Assembly (NCBI GenBank): GCA_928212115.1
Contig: CAKMRJ010002223.1
Coordinates: 304,958,502 to 305,022,501, forward strand
Length of the DNA stretch: 64,000 nt
Direction of reading: 5' to 3'
From: Lactuca virosa
Taxonomy: Eukaryota; Streptophyta; Magnoliopsida; Asterales; Asteraceae
Shown here: positions 55,152 to 64,000 of the stretch, in pieces
Position numbering within the stretch: the first letter of the stretch is position 1
Layout of the letters: each line of letters opens with the position of its first letter
Made by a program: the position numbers and the translations under genes
The notes under the pieces: generated by a model
What the model saw: only the letters and a program-made list of their open reading frames with translations
Told to the model about the DNA's origin: nothing
The model's database searches: none

Positions 55152-56305
55152 ATGTTCCTAATCAGGGAACCTGCCGCTTTGCGGCTCAAAGCATCGGCCA
55201 CCACGTTGGCCTTCCCGAGATGGTATAAGATCTCACAATCATAGTCCTTCAGCACATCCAACCACCTCCTCTATCGGATGTTGAGCTTCTGCTGATCCAT
55301 CAAATACTTCAAACTCTTGTGATCCGTATAGATGGTGCACCTCACTCCATACAAGTAATGCCTCCAAAGCTTGAGGGCAAACACCACTGCCCCCAATTCC
55401 AGGTCGTGAGTGGGGTAATCCGCCTCACGAGGATTCAACTGCCTCGAGGCGTAAGCTATCACATGCCCCCTCTGCATCAGTACCGCACCTAACCCAGAAA
55501 TCGATGTGTCACAGTATACCACCAAATCATCTAACCCCTCGAGTAATACTAGAATCGGAGCCTCGCATAACCTCCGTCTCAGGGTCTCGAAAGCCAACTG
55601 CTGATTTGTACCCTATCGAAATGTCGCATTCTTCTTGGTCAAGCGGGTTAAGGGAACAACAATCTTGAAGAAATCCTGGATGAATCTCCGATAATATCCC
55701 GCTAGACCCAAAAAGCTACGGATCTCGGAAGCATTCTTCGGTACTTCCCACTGCATCACTGCCTCAACCTTCGCTGGATCAACCAAAATACCCTCATGGT
55801 TGATGATGTACCCCAAAAACTGTACCTCCCGTAGCCAAAAATCACACTTGGAGAACTTGGCATACAGCCTCTCCTCCCTCAGGGTCCCCAATACCTCCCT
55901 CAGATGCTGCTTGTGCTTCTCCTTGGTCTTATAGTAGACCAGGATATCATCAATAAAAACGATCACCGATCGATCCAGCATCGGTTTACGCACCCTGTTC
56001 ATGAGATCAATGAACGCTGCTGGGGCATTGGTAAGTCCAAATGGCATCACCACGAACTCATAATGCCTATACCGAGTCCTGAAAGTTGTCTTCTGTATAT
56101 CCTCATCCCGAATCCTCATCTGATGGTATCCCGACCGAAGATCAATCTTGGAGAACCAAGACGCACCCTGTAGCTGATCGAACAAATCATCAATCCTCGG
56201 TAGCGGGTAACGATTCTTCACCGCTAGTTTCTTCAGCTCTCGGTAATCAATGCACATCCTGTGTGAACCATCCTTCTTTTTCACGAACAGGATCGGAGCT
56301 CCCAT
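55152..56305 (-). pseudogene. B reverse transcriptase and RNase H
   Basis: 56305-55613 is a good RT: FVKKKDGSHRMCIDYREL, KIDLRSGYHQM, FVVMPFGLTNAPAAF, catalytic VFIDDILVYY, then SKCDFWLREVQFLGYI. A stop replaces Trp after KKNATFR. RNase H follows (55597-55271: LVVYCDTSISGLGAVLMQ; YTDHKSLKYL), is cut by another stop (CGA to TGA or similar at NIR), and ends with HLGKANVVADALSRK at 55261-55010. Confidence 0.9.
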
Positions 56306-57449
56306 GGGGAGCTGCTTGGACGGATAAATCCCCGGTCTAGCAGCTCCTGAAGCTGCGTAGATAGCTCCTGCATCTCGGGTGGTGCTCGCCGGTATGGTGC
56401 CTTCGCTATCTGAGCGGCACCCGACACCAAATCAATGAGAAACTCCACCTGCCTCTCCGTAGGCACTCCTGGTAACTCTTCGAGAAAAACATCCTGAATC
56501 TCCTTTACAACCGGCACGTTGCCCACATTATGTCGTGGTCTCAACCCTCAGAGATATAGGCCAGAAAACTCGTACACCCCTGCTGCAGAAATCTCCTTGG
56601 CCTCGCAGCCAAAAAAAGGGTTGGCCCCAGCGAGGCCCTCTCACCATGTATAACCAGTTCTCCCCTACTTGGGGTTCGATCCCTCACTAACTGGCACTCA
56701 CAATCGATCATGGCCCCGTTGGCCCCCAACCAATCCAACCCGACAATCACTTTCAGCCCTCGCAACGGTATCGGCACTAAGTCAATGCGGAACCTCTCTC
56801 CAAGCACATTCAGGACACAGTCCTGATACACCGTCGTAGCACTCACAATGCGGTCGTCAGCAATCTCTACCTCAAGCGGGGAATCTAAAGTTCCCGGCGT
56901 ATCCCGAAACTTCTTGCTAAGCGCAAGAGACACGAATGATCGGGTAGCTCGCGAATCGAACAAAACATGAGCCGACATACCCTTGACCAAAAAGGTCCTT
57001 ATACATAAGCACAAAGCACATATAAGCAATACAAGTAAATAGATAGCAGAGAAGAATAAATACATACCAGCCACAATGTCTGGTTCTGCCCGAGCCTCCT
57101 CGGTACTCAGCTGAAAGGCGCGGCTCCTCACTGCTGGAGCATCCACCTTAGCAAGGCGGTCGTCTGTGATCCTCATTGTGGCGGGTGCGGTCGGCACCAC
57201 TGCTCCTCCCCCTCCCTGCAACCTCGGATAATCGGCCTTTTTGTGGCCAGTCTGATTGCAGTGGAAAAATATCAAGCCCTTCTTGGGGCAAACCCTGATC
57301 ACGTGGCCCGATTGGCCACAACCATAGCATGCCGAGCCGGCCGTCCTACAAGACCCACTGTGCGGTTTACCGCACTTGGCACACCGGCCACGGCCCTGTT
57401 GGCCCCTGCTGGAAGTGTCTGAGGTCTTAGGCTTTTTAGCCTGAACCAC
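56281..57449 (-). pseudogene. B nucleocapsid, protease and RT start
   Basis: 57449-56541 reads the knuckle CYGCGQSGHVIRVC and a second knuckle that has lost two Cys (FFHCNQTGHKKADYP). The protease follows, with its catalytic motif changed from D-S-G-A to D-S-R-A (VLFDSRATRSFVS) and IVGLDWLGANGAMI retained. An in-frame 66-bp U-rich insertion lies just before the protease motif. 56544-56281 carries the RT lead-in (LPGVPTERQVEFLIDL; PYRRAPPEMQEL), and a frameshift near 56300 leads into the RT frame. Confidence 0.88.
56998..57063 (-). other. Intron-like 66-bp insertion before the B protease
   Basis: Sense strand GTATTTATT...TTATGTATAAG|G, very T-rich, with GT and AG ends. Its length is a multiple of three, so the frame stays open either way. 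Removing it would leave the usual short spacing between the pre-protease Gly and the FLV motif. Confidence 0.4.
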
Positions 57450-57561
57450 TGCCGCCTGTGCCTGCTCAGTCTTCCGCTTCCCTGCTGGAAGTGTCTGAGG
57501 TCTTAGGCTTTTTTAGCCTGACCCACTGCCGTCTGTTCCTGCTGAGGCTTCCTCTTGGTAC
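57409..57561 (-). repeat. Tandem duplication of about 76 bp in B gag
   Basis: GCTGGAAGTGTCTGAGGTCT and the following 55 bp occur twice in a row (starts at about 57409 and 57485), with a one-base difference in a T run. It breaks the gag frame. Confidence 0.9.
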
Positions 57562-58336
57562 TGAAATCCAACTCCATTTCCCGTTCTCGGGCCTTCTCCA
57601 CCATCTCATTCAGGGTTTTGCACCCTGTAAAGCTCACAAACTCCTGGATATCATCCCTCAGCATGGAATGATATCTCGTCCGCCTCATATCCTCATCCGT
57701 AGCATACTGTGGGATCAACAAAGCTCGTTCCCAGAACTTGGCGGTGATCTCCGCCACAGTCCCAGTGGTCTGCTGAAGGTCATGAAACTCCCTCACAAGT
57801 TGTTGCACCTCAATAGGTGGTGCAAACTCCACATCGAATCGCCGATCAAACTCAGCCCACGTCATCTCAACCACACTGACTGCTCCCACCTAGCTGGTCA
57901 CCTCTCCCCACCAATCTCGGGCTCTGTCTCTCAGCATGCATGAAGCAAAACCCACCTTCGCCGCATCAGGGAAAGAACTCGTGCGCTGGGCGTTCTCAAT
58001 ATCTGCCACCTAGTGTCGGCTAACAATGGGATCCCTAACCCCGAAAAACTTTGGCGCTCCACATGCCTTGTACTCCCGGAACGAGGGACTTCGGACCCCG
58101 AACTGGCCCGTAGCAATCTTAGCTCTGAATGACCTGAGCATCTCCTCCATAATCTCCATAATCCCCTCCTTGACCGTCCCAAAAATCATTCGGGTAGCGT
58201 CAATAATGCCCTTCGTAACCTCGACTACAATGATCTCGCGCAACCTCTCGTCAATGGGCTCAGTACCGCTGCCCGATCCGGAACCAGATCCCGATCCCGA
58301 TCCTGATCCCCCTGTCCCAAATCGTGTCACCACCAT
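57450..58336 (-). pseudogene. B gag
   Basis: The start MVVTRFGTGGSG at 58336 is followed by an eightfold Ser-Gly repeat (a hexanucleotide microsatellite near 58275-58315), then helices (LREIIVVEVTKGII; MEIMEEMLRSF). A TGG to TAG change stops it at about 58010. The frame resumes and stops again at 57890. 57889-57503 reads the gag core (MTWAEFDRRFDVEFAPP, VREFHDLQQTTG, MVEKAREREMELDF). The zinc knuckles follow in the next piece. Confidence 0.88.
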
Positions 58337-59010
58337 GTTGAACTGAAACGTAATAAACCATAATAATTAGGACATCTATATAGGGGATCTTTCCACACCG
58401 GTCCTCCTTAGAGCTGTCACGTCTAGCATTAGTTCGGGTACAGGTCATGTGCTTTCAGTAGTACGGGCCCAATACTACCTTCCACACCTACCTGTACCTT
58501 TCCCCAAAGCTCCACCTGATAACTCCAATTCATCCCAAAGTAAACCATATCCCACAGACTATTTCATATCTCAAATCCCAGGCTGTCCTAAGATTTGCTC
58601 TACCCACATCAAACAGATCAATCATAACAGGTTGCCTTTATGCATGCAAATTATACACATAAAATGATCTTATAGACTTTCGAATAAAAGATGCTACCCT
58701 AGGACCACAACCAAACAAGGAACAGGAAATAAGGCCAAATCAGTCATTCTTAGGCTATAAGCTCCTAACCGTATACAATTTTAAAAGCGTACACATAGCA
58801 AGTTCCATACGATTATCACAGCTCAAATATAAGTATAACATGGCTAACATATTGGGGAACTACTTACTTCGCTCGGCTGATCACGCGCGTTGCACTCTCA
58901 TCTTTTCCAATTTCAAAAGTTTTTAACTTTTATTTTTGAAAACAATTTTACCATTTCCTTAGTTTGAGTCCTGACACACCCGAGAGTGTGCCCGAATCCC
59001 TCAAACCAAG
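58337..59010 (-). other. B leader between primer binding site and gag
   Basis: About 670 bp, no frame. No motif beyond the primer binding site was recognised. Confidence 0.6.
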
Positions 59011-59022
59011 GCTCTGATACCA
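59011..59022 (-). other. Primer binding site of B (initiator Met tRNA)
   Basis: The minus strand reads TGGTATCAGAGC, exact, three bases from the central LTR. Confidence 0.95.
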
Positions 59023-59232
59023 ACTTGTAACGACCCAATTTTCAAAAAGAAAAATTTAATTTTTAATTATCCAGAATACATTTTCATCATCCACAAAAAC
59101 CAGTTACAATTGTTTTCAAAACCATGTCAAATACAACTTTATTTCAAAATATCAGAGTGTCCCATAAAATGCCCGAGTGTGAGTGCACGCCGTGCCATCA
59201 AGCCTTGCCCTTGACCTTGGGCTCAGATGCAC

Positions 59233-59680
59233 CTGAAACAAACCCACAAACTGTAAGCTAATGCTTAGTGAATTCCCCAGAGCATACCCACACACAAGCC
59301 ACATACAACATATCATACTAGCTATAGCAGCTACTCATATCGCATGAGCCATGCATACAACAAACAGGGATGTCATGGGCTCGTCCCCCAGGGTCTTACT
59401 CTAGGATGCCATGGGCTCCCACATGGTCTTACACCTAAGTGACATGGGCTCTCCCATGGTCTTTGAAAGGAAAGCCATGGGCTTTCTACATGGTCTTACA
59501 TCCAGGTACCATGGGCTCTCCCATGGTCTTCCATACAAACATACCACATATACCACTAGCATACTTCCTAACTCATACCAAATAACATGTCACATAACAC
59601 AATCTCAGCTAGGATACTACATAACATAAAATGGGTCGGCCTTGGTGCCTTAGACCCATTGGTATGGTGAGGAGACTCAC
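59233..59680 (-). other. Candidate LTR-resident intron of the central LTR
   Basis: Sense donor AGAG|GTGAGT at 59680, inside GGTGAG-TCTC-CTCACC (59666-59681). Acceptor TTTGTTTCAG|G ends at 59233. Confidence 0.5.
59370..59535 (-). repeat. Central LTR minisatellite
   Basis: Five units of about 33 bp, including CATGGG-CTCT-CCCATG and CCATGGG-CTCT-CCCATGG. Confidence 0.85.
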
Positions 59681-59847
59681 CTCTCACGAATGTTGTGCTG
59701 GAAAACTAGAATCACATATGCCCCACGTGCTGCTCCAACTCAACTGCCTATAAAAATTAAATGATTGACTTGACATGATCCCATAATTACCCTCAAAGTC
59801 AACCCTGGTCAATCCTGGTCAAAGTCAAGGTCAACAGTCCCTGTTGA

Positions 59848-60130
59848 CCTCAACTCGTCGAGTACATCCAGCAACTCGTCGAGTTAGCTGTATAACTCAT
59901 TAACTCGCCGAGTTACCTTTGTAACTCGTCGAGTTCCTCCTGAGTCCATTCCACTGAATTCCGCCTCGACTCGCTGAGTCACCCTAGTGACTCGTCGAGT
60001 TCATCATATGACCATAAAACTAATGTCTAAACGGACCAAAACCCTAATCCTTCACTCCACTTATCCTAGAAACTCAAAAACGGACAAACCCTACTCCGAC
60101 TCGTCGAGTCAGCTAAGGGACTCGATGAGT
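59848..60130. promoter_or_regulatory. ACTCGWCGAGT palindrome cluster, central LTR (downstream cluster)
   Basis: About eight copies, same layout as 38091-38370. Confidence 0.75.
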
Positions 60131-60691
60131 TCCTTCAGTCCATTCCAAGCTCAGCCCTTTTCAGTGGGATCTATGGTCCCAAACTCCAGATCTAAACTCC
60201 CTTAGTGCAGATACCACGTAAAGTTGCAAAATATACGTGCTTGCAAGGACCTCCAAGGCCATAATCTCAAAACTAGGCTTCTTACAATGGTTTTGTGCAA
60301 GGAAAGGGGCTAGGCTGCATAAAGTGAGCAGCTTTATGCCATTGGGGACCTTGAGATGTCCAAATCTGGAACCACATTCTTGTGATAAGTCCATATCAAA
60401 GCTTGACTCCATGTTGCACCAAAAATGGCCATTTACTTCCAAGAAAAGGGATCTAATCAATTAGAGATCAAGGTGACGACTTTATACCTCAAAATGATGG
60501 TCAAGACAGAGTAGATGTTGGATCTACTGCTCCTCTCCATGTTCCTTCCTCTTCAAGCTCTAGAATCCTTCACAAATGCCCCAAAATCACTCACAAAAGC
60601 TCTTTCTCTCACTCAAGAAGGTTCAAGATCGATCTAGGGTTTCCTCTGGATATTAGGGTTATAAGGGAAGCCATAAGAGGCGCAATAAGTT

Positions 60692-60701
60692 CTTTAAATA
60701 G
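60692..60701 (-). promoter_or_regulatory. TATA box of the central LTR
   Basis: CTATTTAAAG on the minus strand, about 1 kb upstream (in sense) of the donor. Confidence 0.65.
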
Positions 60702-60743
60702 GGTCAAAACCCTAAAAATTAGGGTTTCCTTTTACAACTCCTA

Positions 60744-60845
60744 CTCGTCGAGTCGGGGCCTTCTGACTCGTCGAGTAGGACCCAAACCCCGCATACCTTA
60801 ACATTCTCTACTCGACGAGTTGGAGCGCCCCAACTCGCCGAGTCC
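60744..60845. promoter_or_regulatory. ACTCGWCGAGT palindrome cluster upstream of the central LTR TATA box
   Basis: CTACTCGTCGAGTC, GACTCGTCGAGTAG, CTACTCGACGAGTT and AACTCGCCGAGTC within 100 bp. Confidence 0.78.
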
Positions 60846-60918
60846 ATGCACAAAACTCTAAAAATTATAAAAATAAATCAATACCTGGAACAGGTGTTAT
60901 AAGTCTCCCCTACTTGAA

Positions 60919-61500
60919 CTAGACTTCGTCCTCGAAGTCTGCTGGCTCGAACAAATCCGGGTAGTGGTCTCGCATCTTGTCCTCTGGCTCCCAAGTCCAC
61001 TCGGAGCCCCGGCGGTGCTGCCATTGCACCTTTACCAGCTTCACTTCCTTGTTCCGAAGAACCTTGGTCATCCTATCTAAGATTGCGAGCGGTCTCTCAA
61101 TGTAGTTCAGGATGTCGTCTACCTGAATATCGTCCAGAGAAACGACTGCGGACTCGTCAGTGACACACTTCCGAAGTTGTGACACATGGAAGGTGTTATG
61201 AATCTGGGTAAGCTCAACTGTCAGCTCTAATCGACATGCCACCTTGCCCACTCGGGCCTACATCCTGAAAGGGCCTATATACCGTGGCCCTAATTTGCCC
61301 ATCTTTCGAAACCTGATGACCCCCCTTCCAGGGAGACACTTTCAATAACACGAAATCCCCCACATGGAATTCAAGATCTGATCACCGTCGGTCGACATAA
61401 CTTTTCTGACGGCTCAGCGTGACTCGCAGCCGGTCGCGCACCTGCTGAATCAGCCCGGTGGTCTTTAGCACCACTTCAATGCTCCCCATGACTCGGTGTC
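60919..61500 (-). pseudogene. C integrase C-terminus and chromodomain
   Basis: 61251-60919 is open: VACRLELTVELTQIHNTFHVSQLRKCV, VLRNKEVKLVKVQWQHRRG, SEWTWEPEDKMRDHYPDLF, FEDEV and stop. It gives the uninterrupted version of the place where D entered B. Between 61252 and 61500 the GPY/F region is frameshifted. Confidence 0.88.
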
Positions 61501-62200
61501 CAATCTAGTCCCAGCAAACCGGAGTCCTACATCTCCTGCCATACAACATCTCAAATGGAGGCCGGTCGATACTAGCATGGTAATTGTTATTGTATGAGAA
61601 CTCTGCCAACGGAAGGTACGTATCCCAACTCCCTCTAAAATCCAACACACATGCTCGCAGCATATCCTCCAGTGTCTGGATCATCCTCTCGCTCTGGACA
61701 TCTTTCTGAGGGTGGTACGTTGTACTAAAATGCAGCTGGGTGCCCAGTTCCTCGTGGAACTTCTTCCAGAACCTCGATGTAAACCGAACATCCCTGTCAT
61801 AGACTACCGATACTCGCACTCCATGTCTAGCCACCACCTCACACACATAAATATCCGCTACCTCACACACATAAATATTCGTCAGTCTGTCTACGATCAC
61901 CCATATGGCATCCACACCCCTGGCCGTCCTCAGTAATTTCATAATGTAGTCCATAGTGATCTCTTCCCACTTCCACATGGGAATGGGTAGCGGCTGAACC
62001 TTGCCATCAGGCCGCTGATGCTCGGCCTTGACCTTCCTGCAGGTCAAACACTGCTCCACAAACCAGGCAATCTCCCGCTTCATGCAGGGCAACCAGTAAC
62101 TCAGTCTCAAGTCTCTATACATTTTTGTAGCCCCTGTATGTATAGAGAATTTGGACTTGTGCGCCACCTCCAATATCTTCTGCCTCACTCCTCTAGTCAC
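61501..62200 (-). pseudogene. C integrase zinc domain and core
   Basis: A 231-codon open frame: HTGATKMYRDLRLSYW, CLTCRKVKAEHQRP, Asp in TMDYIMKLL, Asp in VYDRDVRFTSRFW, Glu in QSERMIQTLEDML, then SYNNNYHASIDRPPFEMLYG. The segment after DRLT is replaced by a repeat of IYVCEV, so about 20 residues including the usual KSAHF motif are gone. A stop follows CWD. Confidence 0.9.
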
Positions 62201-62978
62201 CGGTACCCATACTCAGCCACACTATGTCAAAAGGCCATGACTATCCTTAACAAACAAAGGCTAGTGTCCCCTAATTCGCTCTATCTTCCAGTTCTCCTTC
62301 TTCACCCCCCTCGACCTGAGCCTCCTTGATCATATCCAACAATAGAGATATCACGGTCATCCTCAAACAAACGTTCCCAATCAGGGAACCTGCCGCATTT
62401 CACCTCAAAGCATCAGCCACCACGTTGGCCTTCCCGGGATGGTATAAGATCTCACAATCATTGTCCTTCAGCACATCCAACCACCTCCTCTGTCGCATGT
62501 TGAGGTTCTTCTGATCCATCAAATACTTCAAACTCTTGTGATCAGCATAGATGGTGCACCTCACTCCATACAAGTAATGCCTCCAAAGGTTGAGGGCAAA
62601 CACCATTGCCCCCAATTCCAGGTCGTGAGTGGGGTAATCCGCCTCATGAGGCTTCAACTGCCTCGAGGCGTAAGCTATCAGATGCCCCATCTGCATCAGT
62701 ACTGCACCTAACGCTGAAATCGATGTGTCACAGTATACCACCAAATCATCTAACCCCTCGGGTAATACTAGAATTGGAGCCTCGCATAACCTCCGTCTCA
62801 GGGTCTCCAAAGCCAACTGCTGATCTGTACCCCATCGAAATTTCACATTCTTCTTGGTCAAGCGGGTTAAGGGCACATCAATCTTGGAGAAATCCTGGAT
62901 GAATCCCCGATAATAGCCCGCTAGACCCAAGGAGCTATGGATCTCGGAAGCATTCTTCGGTACTTCCCACTGCATCAC
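62201..62978 (-). pseudogene. C RT thumb and RNase H
   Basis: 62978-62400 is open: LGLAGYYRGFIQDFSKID, LVVYCDTSISALGAVLMQ, HDLELGAMVFALNLWRHYLYG, YADHKSLKYLM, HPGKANVVADAL, then a stop. The catalytic Asp residues of RNase H are in place apart from T-to-A in YADHKS. 62201-62399 is a decayed linker. Confidence 0.9.
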
Positions 62979-63530
62979 TGCCTAAACCTTCGCTGGATCA
63001 ACCGAAATACCCTCATGGTTGATGATATGCCCCAAATATTGTACCTCCCACAGCCAAAAATCACACTTGGAGAACTTGGCATACAACCTCTCCTCCCTCA
63101 GGGTATCCAATACCTCCCTCAGATGCTGCTCGTGCAGCTCCTTGGTCTTAGAGTAGACCAGGATATCATCAATAAAAACGATCACCGACCGATCCAGCAT
63201 CGGTCTACACACCCTGTTCATGAGATCCATGAATGCTGTTGGGGCATTGGTGAACCCAAATGGCATCACCACGAACTCATAATGCCTATATCGAGTCTTG
63301 AAAGTTGTCTTCGGTATATCCTCATCCCGAATCCTCATCTGATGGTATCCCGACCGAAGATCAATCTTGGAGAACAAAAGACGCACCCTGTAGCTGATCG
63401 AACAAAGCATCAATCCTCGGTAGCGGGTACCGATTCTTCACCGTTAGTTTGTTCAGCTCTCGGTAATCAATGCACATCCTGTGTGATCCATCATTCTTTC
63501 ACGAATAGGATTGGAGATCCCCATGGGGAA
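62979..63530 (-). pseudogene. C reverse transcriptase
   Basis: 63413-62982 reads KIDLRSGYHQM, FVVMPFGFTNAPTAF, catalytic VFIDDILVYS, SKCDFWLWEVQYLGHI. A TAG replaces Glu after DPAKV. The N-terminal RT part (63414-63530) is frameshifted. Confidence 0.9.
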
Positions 63531-64000
63531 CTACTTCGATGGATAAATCCCCGGTCTAGCAACTCCAGAAGCTACGTAGATAACTCCTGCATCTCGGGTG
63601 ATGCTAGCCGGTATGGTGCCTTCGCTATCGGAGCGGCACTCCTGGTAACTCTTCGGGAAAAACATCCCGAAACTCCTGTACAACCGGCACGTTGCCCACA
63701 TCTGTCGTGGTATCAACCCTCGTATCCGAGATATAGGCCATAAAACCTGTACACCCCTGCTGCAGAAATCTCCTTGCACTCGCAGACGAACATAGGTTTG
63801 GCCTCTGCGAGGCCCTCTAACCATGTATAACCAATTCTCCCCAACTTGGGATTCGATCCCTCACTAACTTGCGCTCTCAATTGATCATGGCCCCATTGGC
63901 CCTTAACCAATCCAACCCGACAATCACTTTCAGCCCTCGCAACGGTATCGGAACTAAGTCAACGCGGAACCTCTCTCCAAGCACATTCAGGACACAGTCC
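63531..64000 (-). pseudogene. C protease end and RT start
   Basis: Overlapping broken frames match 56300-56820 of B (decayed RT lead-in and the end of protease). About 45 bp present in B near 56412-56462 is missing near 63638. It continues past the window edge. Confidence 0.75.

Larger units (their letters stand above)
37274..60901 (-). mobile_element. B: first unit of a tandem Ty3/gypsy chromovirus-like element, interrupted by D
   Basis: The left LTR 37274-38959 is followed by the chromodomain end of pol (to 39224), then D, then the rest of pol and gag (53925-58336), a leader, a primer binding site and the central LTR 59026-60901. The target duplication of D (GACAC) falls inside the same reading region that is continuous in C near 61155-61166, so the two halves belong together. 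The central LTR also serves C. Confidence 0.92.
59026..60901 (-). repeat. Central LTR shared by B (as 5' LTR) and C (as 3' LTR), 1,876 bp
   Basis: The left edge TGTAACGACCC abuts the primer binding site and gag of B. The right edge GTTATA (mutated GTTACA) abuts the polypurine complement and chromodomain end of C. It contains an intact TATA box, both palindrome clusters, the minisatellite and the donor/acceptor pair. Confidence 0.93.
60902..64000 (-). mobile_element. C: second unit of the tandem, running off the right window edge
   Basis: It is closely similar to the interior of B, in the same orientation, and starts directly after the central LTR. Chromodomain, integrase, RNase H, RT and protease are seen in the expected reverse order. 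Gag and the distal LTR should lie beyond 64000. Confidence 0.92.

Noticed and set aside
62937..63743. 268-codon plus-strand frame
   Set aside because: It is the antisense shadow of the RT and protease coding strand of C. A similar shadow exists in B. No protein motif is present.

Overview
This window is plant nuclear DNA made almost entirely of nested LTR retrotransposons. I see no host protein-coding gene, tRNA or rRNA, and no bacterial or viral locus. Initiator-Met-tRNA primer binding sites, Ty3/gypsy chromovirus and Ty1/copia protein motifs, and plant-style TATA boxes all point to a large-genome dicot. The gag/pol variants and the recurring ACTCGWCGAGT palindrome are, as I remember them, typical of Asteraceae and especially of Lactuca-like genomes. 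The genus is an inference.

Layout. Element A (Ty3, +) runs from the window start to 7615 with its 5' LTR cut by the window edge. It sits inside E1 (copia, -, 7616-13563 visible). E1 sits inside F (a different copia, -, 13564-16013 visible). On its other side F is entered by G (Ty3, -, from 16014). The 3' LTR of G is split by E2, a complete copia copy (17308-24854) with a perfect AAAAC target duplication. The interior of G is entered by H (Ty3, -, LTR 28274-30326). The chromodomain region of H is entered by E3 (copia, -, 30535-37273 visible), which keeps recognisable gag, IN, RT and RNase H. The 5' leader of E3 is entered by a tandem Ty3 unit B-C (-, from 37274), in which two interiors share one central LTR (59026-60901). 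The integrase tail of B is entered by D (Ty3, +, 39225-53919, perfect GACAC duplication). The 3' LTR of D is entered by a solo LTR (51084-53284, perfect TTATG duplication). The stack F>G>H>E3>B-C>D>solo LTR is seven levels deep. It predicts in order what must lie past each window edge.

State of the genes. Every gag-pol is broken by stops, frameshifts or deletions. D is the best preserved: it has one 2.27-kb open frame covering gag, protease and the first part of RT, plus an extra acidic/coiled-coil frame upstream of gag. E3 and C keep long RT, RNase H and IN pieces. E1, E2 and A have nearly identical or similar LTRs but long-decayed interiors, so they look like non-autonomous copies moved in trans.

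What may be new is RNA-level structure. (1) The Ty3 LTRs carry an AG|GTGAGT donor downstream of the TATA box and a CAG|G acceptor near the LTR 3' end, so an intron inside the LTR is predicted. In G, H, B and B-C the donor sits in a small hairpin, and the intron holds a minisatellite whose units fold into hairpins with a nearly constant GGAG/AGAG loop but changing, co-varying stems. (2) The copia leaders of E1, E2 and E3 share an ordered set of stem-loops between the primer binding site and gag. The loops are invariant (CGGCAUCCC in sense RNA, a GGUUAACC palindrome, UCCU) and the stems show compensatory changes. (3) Short palindromes sit next to the TATA box in these LTRs, at the same place but with different sequences in different families.
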